A DNA stretch of 64,000 nucleotides from Bryopsis sp. KO-2023 (GCA_030272585.1 BSYQ01000012.1:2852001-2916000), one strand, 5' to 3'. Counted from the first letter of the stretch, positions 1 to 13,000 are shown. Translations and numbers: made by a program. Notes: generated from the sequence alone by a model not told the origin.

Positions 1-1076
1 ATACTTCAAAAACATTCAACCACAGAAAGGTGGCGGGCATCTTTTTTCCGACTCTTTTCCAGAATAGCCCCTTATTTTTTTTTCGTTTCCTCTGGGGACT
101 GCCACCCATACGAACTCCTAATAAAAAACCCTTCTTATTATATTTGAGAAGCTTGGATAATTCCAGAAACAAAAAGGAAAAGAGTTTGTTTTTTTTGATG
201 CCGATTTTTTTTTTTTTTTGGAACTTTTTTATCTTGTAATGGTTTGCTGTAAAGTATGTTTCGACACCCTCCATCGAAAATTGCTGAAAAGGATGAAAAC
301 AAAGCATGTCAAATCAAAAAGCTTGAAGTACCCCTCCCTCTCCCTATCTAATGCCAGAAAATTTTAAAAAAGAAAAAGCAAAGTATGGCGCATTCGTTTG
401 GACAAAAAACCTCAACCCTAAATTCTTTTAGCATGTTTCATAACAAATTCGGCACTCTTTCATCGAGGCATTCTTTCTAGCCCTGATTCCCCCCCCCCCA
501 CCAATGTCTTTTGATCAACTCACTTTCTTTTTTTTTTCCCTTACTGCAAAGCCCCTCTGAAAAATATATTCAGAAGCGTTTCATGGAAAAAACGAAACAA
601 GTCACCCTCCTGGTTCCTCCCCCACTTTCCAATTTTCATCTTTTTTGAAAAAAAAAACATTCACAGCTAGTGCCCTGAGGTATTCTTACAATTGGATCAA
701 TTCTATCGCTCAAATTCCAACCCTCTTTTTATCGATATTTTCACTTGTGAATCGTGGATGTTTTTTTTGTTTTTTTTTGTTTCTGCAAACCCGTCAAATT
801 AATTTTCTTTCCCTATGATATTTTTCGTTGGCAGTCGGGACAATTTTCATAAAAGGAGGTTGAACCACCCACACCCCCCCCCAAAAAAAATGCGTATCAC
901 ACAAAACCGTCACACTTTTTCTCACTCTTTTTTTTTCCCGCTTCCTAGTTCACACTTCCCCACTGTCTATAAAAATAGCGGCGATCTCACCGCCCTACTG
1001 TTTTTTTTTGTACAAAAATAAAAAAGAAACGTCATATTTCAAAAAGAAAAAACAAAGCCAGCCCCGCATGACACAC
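1..1076. other. Gene-free low-complexity flank downstream of the kinase gene
   Basis: No convincing coding exon is visible. The + strand is rich in T and C runs, including many T(8-12) and C(8-10) tracts. This is the 3' flank of the minus-strand kinase gene that ends at 1077, so the kinase sense strand is purine-rich here. Short ORFs in this stretch translate to Phe/Pro/Lys-rich text typical of homopolymers. Confidence 0.6.
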
Positions 1077-4000
1077 TCATGTCGTTTGGGGCATCGTCGA
1101 AGAAGACAATTCAGCATCGTTGGCACTCAAAATTTCCTCGTCGTTCAACCCACACAAATCGGGGGCCGATCCAAACGCCTTTATGAAAATACTCTTCTGA
1201 CACACCCCTCCGTTCGTCGACAAATCCCCTTCGCTATAATTAGGCGTCGAAGGGCCCCCGACTGCCCCATCGAAACTGGTGAACCCCCGATGAGCCGTCA
1301 ACCTCGCCTTCAGCAAATCCAGGTTTCGTTTCCATTTCGCCTTGGCTCGCTTCTCGTGCATGTTGTGGATGACTAATCGATCCTGGTCAGTCATCTCTGG
1401 GACGTCAGCCAGAGCCACCTCTTTGTGCAACAGCTCCAGTTTGTGTAAATTGTCGGAAGACATGGAGGCTGACAGCGTTTTTTGGATGCTGAGAGTGGTG
1501 GAGGGGACGCTGGTGCCCACCATCCAAGGATGTTTCAAAACCTGCGCCGTTAGCATGGCAAAAAACCAATCATCAATAATAATAGTAATTTCCCCAGCGA
1601 TGTACATAATTTTTGACCAGATTTTTCTGAATGTGGCAATCGTACTAAACATAAATTTTGAAATTATTTGACACAAAGGCCAAAAGGCCGGGTGCAGCCC
1701 GTGTCATAGTCTGACTCAGAAAGAAACAAGAAAAGCACCGTATCGTCACGATGCCCAGATCTAGCTAGCTCTCTACCCCAAAAGGAGAATAAAAAAGAAA
1801 CTGGGTTGAGAACCTCCAGAAAAAACGCTGACCAGAATTGCATGGGCAATCCCAGAAAAAAATCACTTTCCGAATCACTTATCCAACCAAACATAGTTTA
1901 AAAAATATAATAAAAAAAAAAAAAATATATATATACAGTAGACGCCGCTTTATTAACCCCATTCGGGCCACGCCTTTTCGGGCTAATAAAGCGATTGGTT
2001 AACAATCCGATGTCCGACATTTCCCCTCTCCCAGACGCGCACGCATTCAAATCAAACTCTAAAGAACTCGTTAATAGTGAAATGCCGTCGAAGGAACTCC
2101 ATGATCCCGTCTTGGGTCGTTCTCGGTGACGGAAAGGTCTTGTCGAGCACAAGTCGCAGGTTATGACGTTCAGAAACAGATACAGAAGTTCGACAGTTAC
2201 ATATTCATATTGCAGTGCGTTCATTTTTTCAGCCGTTTCATATTCTCTATGCATTCAGTTCATTTTGTTCGACTGTTTTCGAATTCCCTTTGCACTGCGC
2301 GTTCTTCGTTCGACCATTCGCGTATGAAGTTTGCGAGTGGCGTGGTTAATTAGCCGACGGCTGGGCTGATTAAACGATGGTTCCCACCCCCTGAAAATTC
2401 CGTTCCTGGCGATTTGGGCTAAGAAAGCGGCGGGGTTAATTATCCGATGGTTATTAAAGCGGCGTCTACTGTATATATATATATATATATGTTGATTGGC
2501 TCACTTGTTCGACGGTCAATCTTTGAGTGGCATCCATTTCTAGGAGCCCCCTGACGAGGTCCTTTGCACTCTCCGACACCTTTTCCCACACCGGCCCCTC
2601 AAACCTCACGATCCCTTGCAAAATGCTTTGTCTGGTTTCCTCAGAATTTGCACCTGGAATTTGCACCACAAAATAACCCCATTTTCTTTTTTAAACCACT
2701 TTTTTTGATTACAGCATGTAGTCAATAAAAAGTAACAGTTTTTCAGCCAACCCTCCACACCCCAGGTGCCTTCCATAATTACAAAACACAGCAAAAGAAG
2801 GATTAAAACAAAAAATCAAAAAAACATCTTCAGCATTGAATGCGATTACACCAAGACCGGTGGCCGTGCTAACCCTTCCGATATGATTTTTCATTTGCCT
2901 TTTTGTTTTCAGTTCAAATGTTTTCCCCAGGAGCTCCAACTTTTCTTTTAAATTAACAGAGTTCCCTGTTGAATTGGTGTTTGAATATCACCTGGTCTAT
3001 TAGGTTAGCATTTTTTTTTTATTAAAAATTACCTGTGAATGGAATATCGCCACACAACAGGATGTACAGCACGCACCCCAATGACCACATATCGATCGCC
3101 AACGTATATCTGCAAAAACAACCACCACAAAGTTTTCCCTTCTTTTCAAATATAACATCTATTGCATGCTGGCTTAAAAAGCCACTGAATGATTGGCCCA
3201 CCGTTCATCGAAAAAAAAAAAATAGTTGTAAGAATAATTAGGAAAATAAATAGATCCATACATCCCTATGTTTTATTCAAACAGAACACTTGTATTTCAC
3301 ATCCAAAACAAATGTGTGTGTGTGTTTTTTTGTGTGTTTTTTGTTTTTTTCTGGCTCCACATCCCTCATTTGCATAATGGACAGGCTAACCTGACATTTT
3401 CACCCTCAATATAACACATCTGAATAAATAAAAATTAAAGAAAACACACATGTATATATGTAAGAATATACATCTTTGTTGATAAAAATAAAAACCTGTG
3501 GAAAATTATCTGACCTTTGTTTTTGTACGATTTCGGGTGCCATGAAGTCTGTGGTTCCGACGGGGGTTCCTCCATACCACTGCCTGGCGTAGTTTTCCTT
3601 GGACAAATCATAGTCGATGATTTTGACAGAATCGTCTGTCTCGTCGGAAAACATTATATTGGAAGGCTTCAAATCACGATGTGCGATTCCCTCCAGGTGC
3701 AAATGCTGCACACCCTCTGAATTTGAAAGGGAAAAAAAAATCATTCCAAAAATAGAATGAATAGAACAAAGCAACCCACAAACATGAAAGAAAAGAGCAT
3801 TTTTTTCGGACCCAATGAATAATATTTTGTACTTTAACGATTTTCACTGCCAAGGTATTCGTTTTTTCTATTAGCGATTTGCAGAACATGGAGTGCGTAA
3901 ACGGGAAATATTAACTGAAAAGCAGACATTTCTTGGAAAAAGGTATATTTTTCTTTTGTGAAAGGTGGGGCGGACCTGCAATTTGCCGGAAGACGTTCTG

Positions 4001-6231
4001 GGCTGCCTTTTCGGTGAAGTGCTTTTTCCGGACGACTCTGTTCAGCAATTCCCCTCCGGACATCAATTCCAGTACCAGTTTGATGTCCCCTTGCTCGTCA
4101 AAAAAATAATCCACCAGCCTAGGTATAGAAGGATGCCTGCAACAAAACCACACACTCATCAAAAAATCATATATTATAAAAATAAGAAAATATCCTAAAT
4201 AAAAGGGGGGGAAAATAAAATGGGGTTTTTCTTTGCTGATATCGTTTCTTTTTGGCATGCTTTATCTTTCTGATTTTGTTTCATATTCAATCCCCCCCTG
4301 AAAATACCACTCAAAAACAGATATATACGATCTTTCCACGATTCCGCTCGGAGGCCGCCAGCAGCTCACTTACGGTTTCTTGGCCATCAGCTGAAGGATC
4401 CTGAGTTCGTTGTACATTCCTTGGCGGCCGATAACGTCGGTCGGGTCCGCCCTCATTTTCAGAGCGACGATTTCCCCAGTAATCACGCTTTTGCATTCCC
4501 GCACCCGACACGTCGCCCCTTCGCCCCAAATCGGACCCACCTCGTAGAAATCCTCCACCCGCCTAAACCAAATTCCACACAACCCAACCCTCCTTCATCC
4601 ATTTTCCGTCAAAGCCAGCGGAAATCTAGCTGGGTCGACCCCAGAAACACACCACGCATTTGTTCCATTTTTTTTTTTTTTAATTATTCATATTTTTTGG
4701 AGATTTTATTTCCCGCATTTATGTTGGAACCATGATGGTAACCTGCTTTTCGACTCGACGTATTGCTTAGGTTGATTCCGATTTGGTCCATACCTGTACA
4801 TCCCGGGGGTGTTTTGGAATTTGTACAGCCATTCCTTACAATCCTCCGGCGACGGGGTGATGAACGAAATTCTTTTCGCCTTTTCGGGTTTGAGTGTGAA
4901 ACGGTCCGGGCCGGTGGCAGTCACTTTGGTGGCGATCAAATCTATGGTCATTATGGGGGGGGTCGACACTTTCTTGGCGCCCAGTCTTGCATTTGGTTTT
5001 CGACAAAACAATCTGCTGCCCTCGATGGTGACGAACATTTCGTGCCAAGCTCCCAGTATCCCCCTTTTCACTCTGGTTGGAAAAAAGAATCAAACAAGAA
5101 AGCGAAATCACATATGGGTTGATGGATCAGGAAAGAACAGAGGGTGCGTATGTGTCTTTTTTTGTGTACGGCAGATAAAAAGGCATTTCTGAAATGAAAA
5201 AATGCTTTTTACTTATAATATAAAACCTAGTCAGAAATATCCCCAACCTTATCTTGATTGTTATTTACAAAAAACATTTCTTTTTCTTTTTTTTTTGGGG
5301 GGGGAGGGGACTGTTTTGCTGGGCATGTAGGCAAAACAAATCTTGAATTGACTTTCTTTTTTTTTCAATGAGCTGAAGTCTCCAAAAAAAATTCGATCAT
5401 ATCTGCGTATGTGTAACATCGGAACATAATATTGATCAGGATATATTTTTCTTTACTAATCCCACTGTCTTTCCACAATAAGTTTTTTAGAAGGAAAAAA
5501 AAAATCGACTCAAAAAAAAAGAAAGAAAATCTTTCTCTTACCTACAAAACCCCGTGTCTCGTTTTTTTACTGTGTGGCTTTTTCTGAACACTTTTTCCCG
5601 GGCGAAGAAGGAAAATGGATACAGGGCGTCGACCCGATCCGGCTTCTTCTTGCTTGCAGATTTTTTCTTTCGACGTTTTGGCAAAGGGGGGACCATGGGC
5701 TGAATCCAACACAAAAGCCAAGCAAAGAAAATCATAAAATTAAAACAAAGAATATCAAAGAAATTTAGAGATACACCCACATTCAGTAGCATCTTCGTTA
5801 ATTGGTCTATCCTTTTCAAAAATCTCCTGCAGATTTTTTTGCAGCAGGAAAAAAGGACCAGACTAAGAAAAAAGGATATTGGAAGAAAATATTTGAATAG
5901 TGCTTTTTGTTCTCATCCTATTCCATCTTTTTCGCAAAGCATTACTCAACAGAATTGGATTTCAAGCAGAAGCTTCCGCAGTGGGTGACTAACCCCTCCT
6001 GCGAATCCGTCCCCTGAGCCAACGATCGCGCTTCAGGGAACTGGGACACCGCGACAAACTCTTTTCGACCCTGTCGAAGACTGGGAAAAAGCACCGTGGC
6101 AAACTGATTCCGAAGTCTCGTAAAAGCTTCCGAATCCCACGGATTTTACGCATTTCTGGGGGAAAATCACCTCGCCATTCTTGCACCCCCCTCCGTCGTC
6201 TGGTATGTTTTCTTTCCCTCGTTTCCTCCAT
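1077..6231 (-). CDS. PH-domain serine/threonine protein kinase with a DYD motif (10 exons, 635 aa)
   Basis: Exons in transcription order: 6231-6050, 5826-5781, 5699-5542, 5072-4794, 4562-4374, 4136-3976, 3716-3515, 3109-3033, 2653-2505, 1541-1077; every junction keeps frame. A basic N-terminal region (about residues 1-95) leads to a pleckstrin-homology domain (about 100-215, WHEMF and WLYKF segments), expected to bind phosphoinositides or proteins at membranes. A kinase domain follows (about 224-488): ATP lysine in IVALKM, catalytic loop HRDLKPSN, APE-type MAPEI, and LAIDMWSLG. The metal-binding DFG is DYD (VKIIDYDLS), and the activation segment is GGTPVGTTDF. A Ser-rich tail of about 150 residues ends the protein. 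The kinase is CAMK/AGC-like; family and substrates cannot be told from sequence. The ATG at 6231 was chosen because it keeps exon 1 in phase; exons 1-2 are the least certain part. Confidence 0.85.
1936..2473. mobile_element. pogo/Tigger-like MITE in the last kinase intron
   Basis: A 538-bp element starts CAGTAGACGCCGCTTTA and ends with the near-perfect inverted copy TAAAGCGGCGTCTACTG, flanked by TA on both sides inside a (TA)n tract. The CAGTAGA start and TA target duplication fit pogo/Tigger-type Tc1/mariner elements. Subterminal blocks repeat variants of GGTTAATTA.CCGA. No transposase ORF is present, so it is non-autonomous. It lies inside the 1542-2504 intron of the kinase gene and ends only about 31 bp from the 5' splice site. 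Confidence 0.85.
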
Positions 6232-7553
6232 GACTCGAACATCGCCGTTCCGCGCAGAAAGACACAGCTGCCCCAAAATCGTCGTCTTTCTCTCCAGCCT
6301 CCTACCGCTCGTCTGACACTTACACCTCTCTTTTCCTTTTCACTTTTTTGGTAATATAATCCTATCCGCGCCTTTTTCTGTCGCGTGCAAGTATTGTCGC
6401 AGTAAAAATCGATCGCTTTTCAACAAAAAAAAACTCCTTTTTTTTACGAATGACAGCAAACGAAATTCCCAGTGTGCAACACGCACGGTTTTCAACCATG
6501 TGACTGAGAGGGACATCGTCGCTATGACGCACTGAAGCCAGCAGTCTGACTCAGATGCGCTGTGTGTGGGGGTTTCACAATTGGTGCGCGCAGACAGAAG
6601 ATTCTGGCGAGTGGCCGACACCAACCAACTGAAAGGGAATTTTTTTCTCTTGAAAGGAAAAACTTGTAAAAGGATTGCACAACAGTCCACATAAATCAAG
6701 GTGGACCAGAAATCAAACGCAAGAAACTCTTTTCTGGCATGTGGACAGAGGAATCGAACTCAAAATAAAAACTTTAAAGGGGACACAATCCCCCCCCCCC
6801 AAAAAAAAAAAAAATGAAACGAAACCAAACCAAACTAAATGATGAATTCTCAATGCAGTTACACAAGCCAAAACCCCACACCCAAATCCAACCCTCCCGA
6901 CTGCAAACACATCTATTCCAGTGCATGCTCATGGATTCCTATTCCAGGGGGGGCCAAATACGATTTAAAAAAAAAGAGGCCCCCTGCACCTACCCCCCCC
7001 CCCAAAAAAAAAGCAGTAGGTACACCACCCACTCTCTTTCTAACCAACTTGCTGCCGCCTTCATACTGAGGCGAGCCCATGACAAAAACCATAAGAAGTA
7101 AGAAAAAAAGAAAAGAAAGAGAAGAGGAAAACGCCGTTGTCCCCCCAATTTGTCTTGAAACCTTTGCGGGTTCGTAGTCAACCCAAAGAAGCAAAAACAG
7201 AAAAGAAAAAAAACACATTCGAACAAAGAAAAGCACCAGCCAAAAACAAACAAAAAAACAAAAAGCAAAGAAACACTCCCGAGGATGGAATCAACCATAC
7301 ACAACAAAAAAAGGAAATGGACCCTCCAGATATATTCTTTTTTGAATTAAATCTATCCAGACTGACTTCCTCTATCTACAGAGGTTCTTTTTTGGGGTTA
7401 TTTTTCCTTCACGTTTTTTTCTTTTTTTTTTTTGGGAGGGGGGGGGAGGGGAGGATGGAGCAGTGCAACCGTGAAGCGAACAAAAACACGTCAAAACCCA
7501 TTTAAGCAAAAGAAACGGGAGGAGGAGGGGGGATGGGGCGGAAGGGTTCGAAG
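6232..7553. other. Intergenic region between kinase promoter and membrane-protein 3' end
   Basis: This stretch holds the upstream region of the minus-strand kinase gene (about 6232-6700) and the 3' flank of the minus-strand membrane protein. From about 6780 to 7450 it is low-complexity, with C, A, T and G homopolymers. ORFs here give no recognisable protein. Confidence 0.5.
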
Positions 7554-8534
7554 CTAAAACGTCGCCCACAAGACTCGAGAGATAACTATCGAGGCGAAGA
7601 TTAGGACGCTCCCGGAAACCATGGCGCAATAAAACGCCCAGGAATGCGTCAAGTGGCAGATCGCCCCCGGATCCTCGCAGTCCCTGTGCACAAGTTCCAT
7701 GTGGCAGTCGTCGCTGCTGTGGACGTCAAAGCAGTCAACGACGCCTCGAGCGGTGAGGATGCACCCGCCCGCGCATTCCTCCAGCGTTTTGACGTTTTCG
7801 CAAACCGTGCCAGATTCGTCGCACACCACGTTCAGCGCGGCCCGACTCCTCCGCGAGATGTCAAGACTGGAATCGCGCACGAAAAACACCGACATCACGA
7901 TCACCGCCACGCCCAACAGGATCCACACCGCTTGCACGAAAAGAACCAAACACAGCCCGCAGAAATGCCCAATGCACACTCCGTCGCAGCGTTTCGATCT
8001 ACCGAACGCCTGCTCGCAGCCCCATCTGCACAGCCTGGGCAAGAGCACGCAGAAGAGCAGCGGGAAAACTATCGCTACTACGTACACCGCCGGGAACAGC
8101 AGCCCAATCCACTCACTCCCCGAATCGACCAGAATCTCGTGCACCAGCTCTTTGGAGCACTCATCGTGGCATGCCCCCTCCTCGCACAGGATCCAGGACA
8201 GCCCGAGAGTCGAGTTGTACGAGATCTCCCGGAACCCTTTCACGCACCCACGTTGCCAGCCTATGTGCAGATTAAACCCCTCCCCTCGGGCGGTGGCCCA
8301 ACCGCGGTCGAACCCGCCCAATGCCAAAGATGGGAGGACGACGAGCGCCACGAATAATGTGACGCCCCCCAGGACCAAAAGCAAAGTGATTTGGCAGTCG
8401 GGGTCGGCCACATTTTCCGCTAGCTTGTGGAGTTTTCTTATGAGGGTTTTCCTCCCTTTGCGTTGCTGCCCCCGCCGCGAGTCGTCTTGGTCGGCCTTGC
8501 CCAATTCGGGAGGTAAAAACGTTTGGCTGTCCAT
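7554..8534 (-). CDS. Four-pass cysteine-rich membrane protein, unrecognised (326 aa)
   Basis: I do not recognise this protein. The ATG at 8534 (MDSQTFLPPELG) is preferred over in-frame upstream codons because upstream residues are basic, low-complexity and cross a likely 5' UTR. A hydrophilic, Arg/Lys-rich N-terminus of about 48 residues precedes four predicted membrane segments at about 49-74, 142-168, 187-219 and 298-326. The loops between TM1-TM2 and TM3-TM4 hold most of the cysteines (about 8 in the last loop), which suggests disulfide-bonded lumenal or external loops. The topology recalls tetraspanins, but no CCG motif is present, so that family is not claimed. The gene appears intronless. 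It is divergently arranged with the U1A/U2B''-like gene. Confidence 0.7.
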   Translation of the reverse strand: MDSQTFLPPELGKADQDDSRRGQQRKGRKTLIRKLHKLAENVADPDCQITLLLVLGGVTLFVALVVLPSLALGGFDRGWATARGEGFNLHIGWQRGCVKGFREISYNSTLGLSWILCEEGACHDECSKELVHEILVDSGSEWIGLLFPAVYVVAIVFPLLFCVLLPRLCRWGCEQAFGRSKRCDGVCIGHFCGLCLVLFVQAVWILLGVAVIVMSVFFVRDSSLDISRRSRAALNVVCDESGTVCENVKTLEECAGGCILTARGVVDCFDVHSSDDCHMELVHRDCEDPGAICHLTHSWAFYCAMVSGSVLIFASIVISRVLWATF

Positions 8535-9292
8535 CAGCGATGCCCTCTCCTGAAACGGAAATCGTGAATCATCTCGATTAAAAGAAAAACAATTCCACAA
8601 ATGACGACTTTGCCCCTTTTTTTTCTTTAAAGTATAAAACGCTCCCCCCATTCTTTCCGCGCGTTTTTTCCGACCGAAACGACCTCTAGGAGCGTTTTTC
8701 GTTAAAGTTTTGGGCGAGAAGTTGCGAACAGTTTCCGGCGTCGACGTGGGGAAGTCCGCAGCCATTCTTTCCAACATTTTCAAATGGTTCCGTCCAGCGT
8801 GATCTATAAATAGAGACAGGGCTTTCCCCCACCTTGTTTCGTTGAAGACGCTCCTTCGTCCAGAGGTGGCGCCGCCAGCGCAACAATACATCTACCTCGA
8901 AACCCACCCGCCTTCGAGACTGTGCACCGAGAAAGTGATCAGCTTCAAAGGTGTGTGTCGCCCGATCCCAGGGGCGGAGTGACTCCAAGCGCTATCCTGA
9001 GAAGCGACGATCTCGTCTCGCTGCGGGCGCTGAACGGGTAAACTTGCAAGAGATTCCGCTAGGACGCCAGCAAGCATTCGCCCCTGCTGCTGTACTTAGG
9101 CACGAAGGAAAAGAGTAACTCAATCAACCAGCCGCGTTTTTCATCTCCGCGAAAACGATTCGCCGTGTCAGACTGGGACACATCCGTGTCAGACTCAGGG
9201 ACATCCACACAGAAACATGATCGCGAAAGTCTTCGGTCTCCAAGCTTCCCGTCGCGCGTTTCTTTTCCCTCGACAACCATTGGCGGAAGAAA
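8535..9292. promoter_or_regulatory. Shared divergent upstream region (about 760 bp)
   Basis: Start codons of the minus-strand membrane protein (8534) and the plus-strand RRM protein (9293) face away from each other across this stretch. It is GC-richer and less repetitive than other intergenic DNA here. I see no clear TATA box. Both promoters and 5' UTRs must lie in it. Confidence 0.4.
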
Positions 9293-10009
9293 ATGGATAC
9301 CGCCCCGAGTCAGACGATCTACGTGAGCAACCTGTTCGAAAAGATCAACAAGGAGGAACTGAAGCGATGCATGCACGCGCTGTTTTCCCAGTTCGGGCGG
9401 ATTCTGGACGTCGTGTGCATGAGGACGCCCAAGCTCCGAGGCCAGGCCTGGATAGTTTTCAGCGACGTCTCGTCGGCGACGAACGCGATGTCCACGCTGC
9501 AAGCGTTTCCGTTTTTCGACAAACCGATCAACATCAAGTACGCCAAAGGAAAGTCGGATGCTGTGGCGAAACGTGATGGGACGTTCTCATACAAGAAAGA
9601 AGATCGGAAGAAACGGAAGGATGCTCCTGGGGCGGCCAACGCCCCGGAGAGCGGCAAAAAACCTGCTCCTTCTGCGGCGAATCGACCCCAAGGGGGAAGT
9701 TCTGACCAGCCAATCCCGTTGCTGGAAAGCGGTGGAGGTGGTGGTGGCGACGCGAACGTCGAAGGGAAAAACCCACCCAACAAAATTCTGTTTGTGGAGA
9801 ATTTGCCGGAGGATACCAACGAAATGATGCTGGGCATTTTGATGAAAAATTTCGATGGGTTCAAGGAGGTCAGGATGGTGGAGAGTCGGCCAGGGATAGC
9901 TTTCGTGGAATTCGAACATGCGGAGCAAGGGGGGGTGGCCATCAAAGGCTTACAGGGGCACAAAATCAATCCACAGCATTCCATCAAAATCTCTTATGCA
10001 AAGCAGTGA
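9293..10009 (+). CDS. U1A/U2B''-type spliceosomal RRM protein (238 aa)
   Basis: A single intronless ORF with two RNA-recognition motifs. RRM1 (about residues 8-90) has the RNP2 core IYVSNL and RNP1 RGQAWIVF; RRM2 (about 162-238) has ILFVENLP and PGIAFVEF. A Lys/Pro/Gly-rich linker with a poly-Gly run (GGGGGG) separates them. The order, spacing and C-terminal end (KISYAKQ) match the U1A/U2B''/SNF family. These proteins bind stem-loops of U1 or U2 snRNA in the nucleus as part of the spliceosome. Length is close to plant and animal family members. Sequence alone does not separate U1A from U2B''; algae often have a single protein doing both jobs. The ATG at 9293 places the RRM at the usual distance from the start. 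Confidence 0.93.
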   Translation: MDTAPSQTIYVSNLFEKINKEELKRCMHALFSQFGRILDVVCMRTPKLRGQAWIVFSDVSSATNAMSTLQAFPFFDKPINIKYAKGKSDAVAKRDGTFSYKKEDRKKRKDAPGAANAPESGKKPAPSAANRPQGGSSDQPIPLLESGGGGGGDANVEGKNPPNKILFVENLPEDTNEMMLGILMKNFDGFKEVRMVESRPGIAFVEFEHAEQGGVAIKGLQGHKINPQHSIKISYAKQ

Positions 10010-13000
10010 GGAGGAGGGAGGGGGGGGATGTAATTGAAATGCACATACGCACACATTCTTGTTTATTTAGGGGGGGGGGTGGGAAAGGCAAAACTGGATT
10101 AGGTGGAGGGGTTTGACATGGGATGCTTGGCAAAGGATATGCATAAAAAGGCATCAATAATGGAGACTTGTTGAAATGCACTCCTAGGAGTAGGGTATTT
10201 TTGTTTCATTTCGGTTTTTTTTGGGGGGGGGGAGGGGGGGAAGGCGCTCGTGGGGTTGTGATTAGCGGGTCGATTCTGTGGTGCAATCGATGGTGGGTTG
10301 TTTTTTTGGAGGTTTGGTCGGAGTGAAATTAATTGAAGAATACATATACAGGCATCTCTGAGAGAAATTGAAGCATTTTGCTTCTGGCGTGTACCCTGTT
10401 TTTTTCCCACTCGTCAATCAATGGATCGCAGAGCTGGTGTGTGTAAGGGTGATATTCTTTCCAATCCATCAACAGACGCATTCAACCAAAAAGGAAACTC
10501 AGAATAAGAAGTGGAAATCTTTTGCTGTGCTTTGGGAAAAAAAAAGTGCGAACAGAAGATCCTTGGATGGCACACAGCTGTGTTGCTACCAAAAGTGAGT
10601 CTGGTATTTTTGGGGGTAGGAAATGACTGCCCTCTCTCAAATTGTGAAACAGTGAATCTATTTGTTCGACAGGAAAGGGCACGAAACTGAAAGTGGAGAT
10701 TATTTGTGGCGGAACAATAACCATCAACGATAAACAAATGTAGAAACAAATAAACCAACTTGGGCTTTATGGTACATGGATTGCATGCTTAAAAAAAGCT
10801 TTTTAGGTGTTTACAGTTGTGTTTCTCCTGCATTAGGAGCCATGATGGCTTCTTTTGCCTTATTTGGAATTATTGGTTATTGGCACAAAATCCTCTGGAG
10901 TTTCATATGGTTTATGTTGCTATCTGTATACTGCAGCTCCAGAAAATACCGGTCATATGACTGACACATTTGGGACACCCGCCAATGCAAGGGAGGAAAA
11001 AAAAAAAACCCGAAAAAAGGAAGCAATAAAAATGGAATTCTTCTACAATTAGCCATGATCGGCCAAAAAAAAAAAGGTGGATAACTCCTTGATACAGAGA
11101 GGATTTCCCCAAGAAAGAAACCAGCGAATGTTAGAAGGAAAAAAAATATCGTTCCCGATCAACAGCCCCATTCTCTCTTGTCCCCCTATTGGTTTTAAAT
11201 TTCCCCTCCGAGTCGAAAAAATCAATCAATGAACCGCTACAGCCGCATTTCTTTTTCCCCCCTTTTTTTTTTGCCCTTGAAAATCCTTAAAAAGAAAGAA
11301 AAAAATTAAAATAAAAAAGGAACCCCCTCAACGCCATACAAGAAATTCTATTCTCTTCCTTTTTTCTTTGAAATTATGGTGTGGTTTTTTCAAAAACAGC
11401 CAACAGTGATTTTTCTTCTTTTCTCTCTCATTTCTTTTCGTCTTTTACCAGTTTTTTGTCAGCAGTGCTTTTTTTTTCCTCTTTTTTTTCTGGATTTTGC
11501 TTGCCTCTTTTCTTTCCACCTTTTCGTTTGCTTTTCTCTTTTTTTCAAGACCCCTTCCTTTTTCCCTATCGGCACATGATCTATTTTTCCAAAAACCTTG
11601 ATAAAGAGGGAAAATAAAAAGGGAGAAAAAAACCCAAAAAAAAACAAACAGCAGCACCAACCCTGAATCATCAACTTCTCTTTTTTTGTGTCTTTTTCTT
11701 TTTCTTACTTTTTCATAATCCACCCTATTCTCCCTTTTCTTCTTTTTTTTGCAATTCATGAACCCCTATCAACCAATTTTTTTTTTCTTCCTCCTCCACT
11801 GTTTCTTTCCCCACTGTTGATCTTTTTCGTTTTTTCTTTTTTTTTCTCTCTCTCTCTTTCCCTGATCCCCAAAAAACCCGGCAACCCCCCCTAAATTTGA
11901 AATTGGCAGAGTAAATATATTTTCGTTGAAAATTCCGCCGACTTAATTCTGTGCATTACACACACCAGTGCTCTTCCAAATGTGAAACACCACATCCCTT
12001 GCTTCTTTCTTTTTTTCTTTACTTTTTTTCTTCTTTTTTTTACCCAAAATTGTCACTTTTTTTTATATGTCATGTTTCATGGATTGCCCGAGACATACGC
12101 ACACACACACATATTCGCAATAAAAATTGCCCCAGCAGCACAAAAAAAAAAACCAAAAAAAAAAACCTGAATCCCATTTGGTTGCCTAAAAAAAAACCCT
12201 GTTAATTCCTTTTCCTCTTCTTTTTTTTTTTTTCACCGAGCAATCAAAATTTCAATGTGTTTATAATCCAACAAGAAAAATTGCATCACATGTCAGTAGC
12301 AAGGATCTTTCCTTTTCTTTCTTTTTTGGCGAATGAATCTTTTTCTGCTCCATTCTGCCTATCTTTTTCTTTCTTTTGGGATATATTCTTCCTCTCTTTT
12401 ACCAACCCAATCAAGACACCGACAAAAAAAAAACAAGGGGAAAAATATCGACACCTTGACATACCCTCAAATCCCCCTCCAAAACAGTATATGAACCAAC
12501 ATCGTAGCAAAAAAAAAAGACTGTTGTGCAGGCACACATCATTTTCTTCAATTCCATGGCACAAAGAAAGGGGGAAAAAAAGACGGCTCCCCCCCCCCCT
12601 TTTCCTCCCCAAGAAAGCAAAAGAAAAATCTTATGGATGAATCCTTGCTCGTCTCGTATGTTTCTTTCTTTTTGTTCTGCCAAAAGAAAATGAAACGATG
12701 CAACCCCTCTTTCTTTCTTTGTACGAAATTCTGGCTGTTGAAATTCGTCAAAAAAGTTTTTACATCATTGTTTCTTTTTCTTCTTTTTTTTTACCAACCA
12801 CAAATCCCCCAAATCCCTCTTCCCCTGAAATTGCAACATCCCCAACCCCCCTTTTTCTTTCAGTGTTCTTTTTCGTTTTTCTCTCTCTCTTGGGGGGGTT
12901 TTCAATTTTCCACATCAAAAAAGCATCGCAGCAAAATCAGACACTGAAAAAAAAAAAAAAAACACCAAAAAAAAACCTACCGACTGACCCAAAAATGTAC

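Noticed and set aside
7644-8553. Long + strand ORFs (237 and 284 aa) opposite the membrane protein
   Set aside because: They are shadows of the minus-strand gene: Arg/His/Pro/Ser-rich, no domain, while the opposite strand has four clean membrane segments.
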